Source of the DNA: JACKCP01 sp034007295 | GTDB taxonomy: Bacteria > Desulfobacterota > Desulfobacteria > Desulfobacterales > JACKCP01 | Reading direction: 5' to 3' | Assembly (NCBI GenBank): GCA_034007295.1 | Contig: JAVERC010000009.1 | Coordinates: forward strand, 1-64,000 | DNA: 64,000 nt | Made by a program: the position numbers and the translations under genes | In this document: in pieces, positions 60,536-64,000 of the stretch | How the letters are laid out: every line of letters starts with the position of its first letter | Position numbering within the stretch: the first letter of the stretch is position 1 | Notes under the pieces: generated by a model | Databases searched by the model: none | Told to the model about the DNA's origin: nothing | The model's input: the letters and a program-made list of their open reading frames with translations, nothing else

Positions 60536-62230
60536 ATGGCATATCTTGTTCTTGCCCGGAAATACCGTCCTCATGATTTTGATTCTGTAGTACATCAGGA
60601 TCATGTCACAACTACGCTCAAAAATGCAATAACTCTCGGAAGAGTTGCCCATGCACATATTTTTACAGGTCCAAGAGGAACAGGTAAAACAACAATAGCA
60701 AGAATTCTTGCTAAATGCATGAATTGTGAAAACGGCCCTGCACCAGTCCCATGCGGAAAATGTATTTCATGCATAGAAATAAGCAAGGGAAGAACATCTG
60801 ATATAATTGAAATAGACGGAGCTTCAAATAACAGTGTTGAGCAGATAAGGGAGATAAGAGACAATCTCCAGTACAAACCATCGCACTCAAAATACAAGAT
60901 ATATATAATTGATGAAGTCCATATGCTCTCAACTGCAGCATTTAATGCTCTGCTTAAGTCACTTGAAGAACCGCCTTCACATATAATGTTCCTTTTTGCA
61001 ACAACAGAGCCCCATAAAGTACCTGTAACAATAATGTCAAGATGCCAGAGGCACGACCTTAAAAGAGTTCCATTAAATCTTCTGGTGAACCATCTTTCAA
61101 AAATATGCAAACTTGAAAATATATCAGCCTCGGAAGAAATATTAACAGAGATTGCTTCTGCTGGAGAAGGGTCTGTAAGAGATTCAATGAGCCTTCTTGA
61201 CCAGATGATTTCATCGTCTTCAGACAATGAAATCACAATGGAGCAAATCAAAATGATTCTTGGGACAACTTCTTTTTCAATTATAAAAACAGCTCTTAAG
61301 TCAATATTTGAAAGAAACAGAGAAAATCTTATTTCAATAGTAAATGAGCTTTATTTTGCTGGAAATGACCTTAAAATTTTTTATATAAAGCTTACCGAAT
61401 ATCTAAGACATATAATTTTACTAAATATAAGTTCCAAAACAGCTTCTTTAAGTGATCTTCCAGAAAACCACAAGACAGAACTTACAAATACAAGTGCTGG
61501 TTTTGATCTGTCTTATTTTACAAGGCTTCTTGACATTCTTTTAAAGGAAGAACAAAAAATAAGGCAAAGTGAAAACATAAGAATCCTTCTTGAAGTAATT
61601 TTGCTAAAACTTTGTGAAATTCCATCAACAAAAAATATTGAAACAATTATTTCAGATCTGGAAAAATTAAAACAAAAAGGAATTTCAAATAAACAAGATT
61701 ATTCTGAAATAAAAAGTCCAAATAAACCCGAAACTAAAAACAAGCCTGAACTATCTGCAATTGAAAATAAGTCAATTGATTTTAAACCCGAAACTATCCA
61801 GGAAATACCTTTATCAGAAAATATTTCCGATGAAAAAAAATGGATATTTTGTGTACAAAAAATAAAAAAGGACAATCCCTCATGTGGAACTTTGTTTGAA
61901 AAAAATACAGATTTTATTTCTTTAAAAAATAATACTCTTGAAATAAGGGCAAAGGGTTTAAATTATCATGTGACAAATATTAAAAAAGGAAAAAGTCTTG
62001 CCGAAAAAATATCTTCACAAATTTTTGGCAAAAATATAGATTTAAAAATAATTGAAGATTATATTGAAAATGAAGAGGCAAACAAAAAAACTCTGGAAAA
62101 TGAAAAAATTTTAACATTTGCAAAAACCGATATTCTTGTGAAAGCTATACAGGATAAACTGAATGGGAAGATTATCGGTGAAAAAATTTCTGATAAACCA
62201 AAAAATATTTCTATGGAGGATAATATATGA
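60536..62230 (+). CDS. dnaX: DNA polymerase III gamma/tau subunit
   Basis: A 564-residue clamp-loader ATPase. Walker A is FTGPRGTGKTTIARIL, the zinc module has cysteines in KCMNCENGPAPVPCGKCISC, Walker B/DExH is YIIDEVHMLSTAAFN and sensor 1 is FATTEPHKVPVTIMSRCQR. The AAA+ core (about 1-220) and domain III (to about 360) are followed by a Lys/Asn-rich linker and a tau C-terminal domain. It loads the sliding clamp and links the polymerases. The stop codon overlaps the ybaB start by ATGA. The Shine-Dalgarno sequence is weak. Confidence 0.95.
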   Translation: MAYLVLARKYRPHDFDSVVHQDHVTTTLKNAITLGRVAHAHIFTGPRGTGKTTIARILAKCMNCENGPAPVPCGKCISCIEISKGRTSDIIEIDGASNNSVEQIREIRDNLQYKPSHSKYKIYIIDEVHMLSTAAFNALLKSLEEPPSHIMFLFATTEPHKVPVTIMSRCQRHDLKRVPLNLLVNHLSKICKLENISASEEILTEIASAGEGSVRDSMSLLDQMISSSSDNEITMEQIKMILGTTSFSIIKTALKSIFERNRENLISIVNELYFAGNDLKIFYIKLTEYLRHIILLNISSKTASLSDLPENHKTELTNTSAGFDLSYFTRLLDILLKEEQKIRQSENIRILLEVILLKLCEIPSTKNIETIISDLEKLKQKGISNKQDYSEIKSPNKPETKNKPELSAIENKSIDFKPETIQEIPLSENISDEKKWIFCVQKIKKDNPSCGTLFEKNTDFISLKNNTLEIRAKGLNYHVTNIKKGKSLAEKISSQIFGKNIDLKIIEDYIENEEANKKTLENEKILTFAKTDILVKAIQDKLNGKIIGEKISDKPKNISMEDNI

Positions 62231-62550
62231 AAGGTATGGGCGGCAATATGAATCAAATGATGAAGCAGGCTCAGAAACTTCAGGCGAAAATGCTGAAAAT
62301 GCAGGAAGAAGTTGCACAAAAAACTGTTGAAGCAAGCTCAGGCGGTGGAATGGTAAAAGTTGTTGTAAATGGAAAGCAAAATATTGTTTCCATTAAAATT
62401 GAAAAGGAAGCTGTAGACCCTGAAGATATTGAAATGCTTGAAGATCTTATTATTGCAGCAGTAAACGACGGGCTTAACAAATCCCAGGAAATGGTTTCAA
62501 AGGCTATGGGACAAATTACAGGTGGAATGAATATACCAGGCCTTATGTAA
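62227..62550 (+). CDS. ybaB: YbaB/EbfC-family nucleoid-associated protein
   Basis: A 107-residue DNA-binding protein: MNQMMKQAQKLQAKMLKMQE coiled part, then VEASSGGGMVKVVVNGKQ and a C-terminal helix ending GMNIPGLM. It overlaps dnaX by four bases and precedes recR, the usual dnaX-ybaB-recR order. GGAGG lies eight bases before ATG. Confidence 0.95.
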   Translation: MKGMGGNMNQMMKQAQKLQAKMLKMQEEVAQKTVEASSGGGMVKVVVNGKQNIVSIKIEKEAVDPEDIEMLEDLIIAAVNDGLNKSQEMVSKAMGQITGGMNIPGLM

Positions 62551-62614
62551 AAAAATTCACTGATTTAGTTGAGCTTTAAAAATAAACGAAAATTGTCTGC
62601 TTTTTGGAGCATTA

Positions 62615-63223
62615 ATGTACGGATACCCTGAATCTGTAGCAAGACTTATTGAAGAATTCAGAAAACTTCCAGGTATTGGAGAAAAAACAGCTGAAAGATT
62701 AGTTCTTCATCTCCTTAAAACACCAGAATATGAAGCATTAAAACTTGCAGGAGCAATTGCTGGCTTAAAAAAAAATACCAAAATATGCAAAAAATGTTTT
62801 GCTCTGACAGATCAGGATATTTGCAAAATATGTGCTAGCGAAAAAAGAGACAAAAAAATTTTGTGCGTCGTTGAAAGACCTGCTGATATGGCTTCAATAG
62901 AAAAAAGCGGTTCATACAAAGGTTTATACCACATTCTTCAGGGAGCTATTTCTCCAATGGATGGAATAGGGCCGGATGAATTAAGAATTAAGGAACTTTT
63001 TAAAAGAATTCCAGATGAACAGATAAATGAAGTAATTATTGCAACCGGAACAAGTGTTGAAGGTGAAGCAACTGCTTCATTTATTGCAGATAAATTAAAA
63101 AAAATGTTTAGCCGGATTAAAATATCAAGAATCGCTTCAGGTATCCCAATGGGTGGAGATCTCAAATATTTTGACCAGGTTACTCTAAAAAGAGCAATGG
63201 AAAAGCGTTATGATTTCAAATAA
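62615..63223 (+). CDS. recR: Recombination protein RecR
   Basis: A 202-residue RecFOR-pathway protein. Helix-hairpin-helix FRKLPGIGEKTAERLVLHLL, a four-cysteine zinc finger CKKCFALTDQDICKIC, the Toprim domain starting LCVVERPADMASIE with GLYHILQGAISPMDGIGPDE and the terminal ASGIPMGGDLKYFDQVTL segment are all present. It loads RecA at gaps with RecO. Start: GGAG before ATG. The next gene begins inside its last codons. Confidence 0.96.
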   Translation: MYGYPESVARLIEEFRKLPGIGEKTAERLVLHLLKTPEYEALKLAGAIAGLKKNTKICKKCFALTDQDICKICASEKRDKKILCVVERPADMASIEKSGSYKGLYHILQGAISPMDGIGPDELRIKELFKRIPDEQINEVIIATGTSVEGEATASFIADKLKKMFSRIKISRIASGIPMGGDLKYFDQVTLKRAMEKRYDFK

Positions 63224-63653
63224 AAAAATGTCAAATTTCTTTGAATGTTCCCAATGTGGAGACTGCTGTTCAGGCCATGGAGGAACATATGTTGATGAAA
63301 AAAAAATAAAGGAAATAGCTGATTTTTTAAATATAACTGAAGAAGAGCTCAAAAAAAATTACCTTTGCCGGTCATCTTCAGGAAGATATATGATTTCTTG
63401 CGGCAAAGACGGAAAGTGTATATTTTTTAATAAAAATTGTACAATTCATCCTGTTAAGCCAAGAATGTGCAGGGAATGGCCTTTTATTCCAGCTGTAATA
63501 AAAGTACCTGAAAACTGGAAGCAGATGGCTCAAGCATGTCCAGGCATAAAAAAACAGGCTGAAATATCAGATTTAAAAAAATTTACTTTAGAATATCTAA
63601 AAGCTACCAGAACTGATGAAGAACTGGCTGAACTTGAAAAAATAGCAAACTAA
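63210..63653 (+). CDS. YkgJ-family cysteine-cluster protein
   Basis: A 147-residue protein with the zinc/iron-chelating cysteine cluster (CxxCxxCC and following motifs): FECSQCGDCCSGHGGTYVD, CGKDGKCIFFNKNCTIHPVK and RMCREWPF. The function of the family is not established. It overlaps recR by 14 bases; ATG at 63228 (MSNFFEC) is an alternative start. It precedes murI by 11 bp. Confidence 0.85.
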   Translation: MISNKKMSNFFECSQCGDCCSGHGGTYVDEKKIKEIADFLNITEEELKKNYLCRSSSGRYMISCGKDGKCIFFNKNCTIHPVKPRMCREWPFIPAVIKVPENWKQMAQACPGIKKQAEISDLKKFTLEYLKATRTDEELAELEKIAN

Positions 63654-63664
63654 AAAGGTTTTTA

Positions 63665-64000
63665 ATGATTGGAATTTTTGATTCAGGAATTGGCGGTCTT
63701 ACAACGGTAAAAGCAATAACAGACAGACTACCTCACGCAGATATTCTTTACTTTGGAGATACAGCAAGAACCCCTTACGGCTCAAAAAGTGCAGATACAA
63801 TACGAAGCTATTCTGTTGAAAATGGAGATTTTTTAATCAAAAAAGGTGCAAAGATCATTATAATTGCATGCAATACAGCATCAAGTGCAGCAACCGATCT
63901 TTTAAGGCAAAGATATGATATCCCTGTTTTTGAAGTTATAACTCCTGCTGTTGAACTTGCAGTTCAAACAACACGCAATAAAAAAATTGGCATAATTGGA
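63665..64000 (+). CDS. murI: Glutamate racemase (start of gene, runs off window)
   Basis: From the ATG at 63665 (AAGG upstream) the frame is open to the window end, 112 residues. It begins MIGIFDSGIGGLTTVKAI, followed by LYFGDTARTPYGSKSA and IIIACNTASSAA, the conserved first half of MurI with the first catalytic Cys in ACNTAS and the Asp in DSGIGG. It makes D-glutamate for peptidoglycan. The second catalytic Cys lies beyond the window. Confidence 0.95.
   Translation, partial: MIGIFDSGIGGLTTVKAITDRLPHADILYFGDTARTPYGSKSADTIRSYSVENGDFLIKKGAKIIIIACNTASSAATDLLRQRYDIPVFEVITPAVELAVQTTRNKKIGIIG

Noticed and set aside
62551..62614. A possible family A fragment before recR (TTTAGTTGAGC, ACGAAAATTG)
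   Set aside because: Similarity is limited to a few short words and could be chance.

Overview
The window is AT-rich, Gram-negative bacterial chromosome. Lipoprotein signals, a type IV pilus minor-pilin/PilY1 operon, RpoH, indolepyruvate:ferredoxin oxidoreductase, 4Fe-4S proteins and a dense set of chemoreceptors and multi-PAS kinases suggest an anaerobic, motile or surface-moving deltaproteobacterium (Desulfobacterota). That placement is an inference; no rRNA is present to fix it.

Layout. (1) 1-2.8 kb: two tandem secreted/anchored Cache-type sensor genes; one is split by a complete IS4-family element with 18-bp terminal inverted repeats and a 9-bp target duplication. (2) 3.5-11.1 kb: one co-directional minus-strand block: WYL regulator, unrecognised 1147-aa protein, unrecognised 176-aa and 209-aa proteins, RmuC. 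A perfect 7-bp dyad sits between regulator and large gene. This is the best candidate for an undescribed system. (3) 11.4-30.9 kb: signalling island with three chemoreceptors, a single CheW, a tandem CheW, a receiver-only protein, a receiver-like protein, two NtrC-type activators, two hybrid kinases, a decayed kinase remnant and a methyltransferase. No CheA, CheR or CheB is seen. (4) 31-35.1 kb: RNase HI, a two-gene cassette with an ADP-ribosyltransferase-like H-Y-T start, CheX, CysK, tRNA-Gly and tRNA-Arg. (5) 35.3-44.2 kb: rpoH, TPR lipoprotein, LolB-like lipoprotein, Mrp ATPase, large lipoprotein, periplasmic binding protein plus histidine kinase. (6) 44.4-50.2 kb: FrhB-like Fe-S protein, IorA, IorB, DksA-like zinc-finger protein, a lipoprotein, an EEP-fold hydrolase. 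(7) 50.2-59.9 kb: pilB, then the minor pilin operon (FimT/GspH-like, PilW, PilV, PilX, PilY1, small exported protein). (8) 60.3-64 kb: tRNA-Ser with promoter and terminator, dnaX-ybaB-recR, a YkgJ-like cysteine-cluster protein and the start of murI, running off the window.

Two families of short palindromic repeats run through the intergenic spaces. Family A (about 145 bp, ends TTAGTGATTGGCCGAAAACG / TTAGTTGCTGAACGAAAACG) has at least six near-complete copies plus fragments. Many abut or supply stop codons, and two lie inside the minor-pilin operon. Family B (123-196 bp, CCTGAATTGAGC ends) folds into a long hairpin with a conserved loop. Both look like MITE-type elements. Three chemotaxis-related genes share an upstream motif TTGGYATKYTTTTTGTAT that resembles a sigma-54 promoter. 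In one case a perfect dyad TGTAACAT-N5-ATGTTACA lies about 70 bp further upstream, next to an NtrC-type activator gene.
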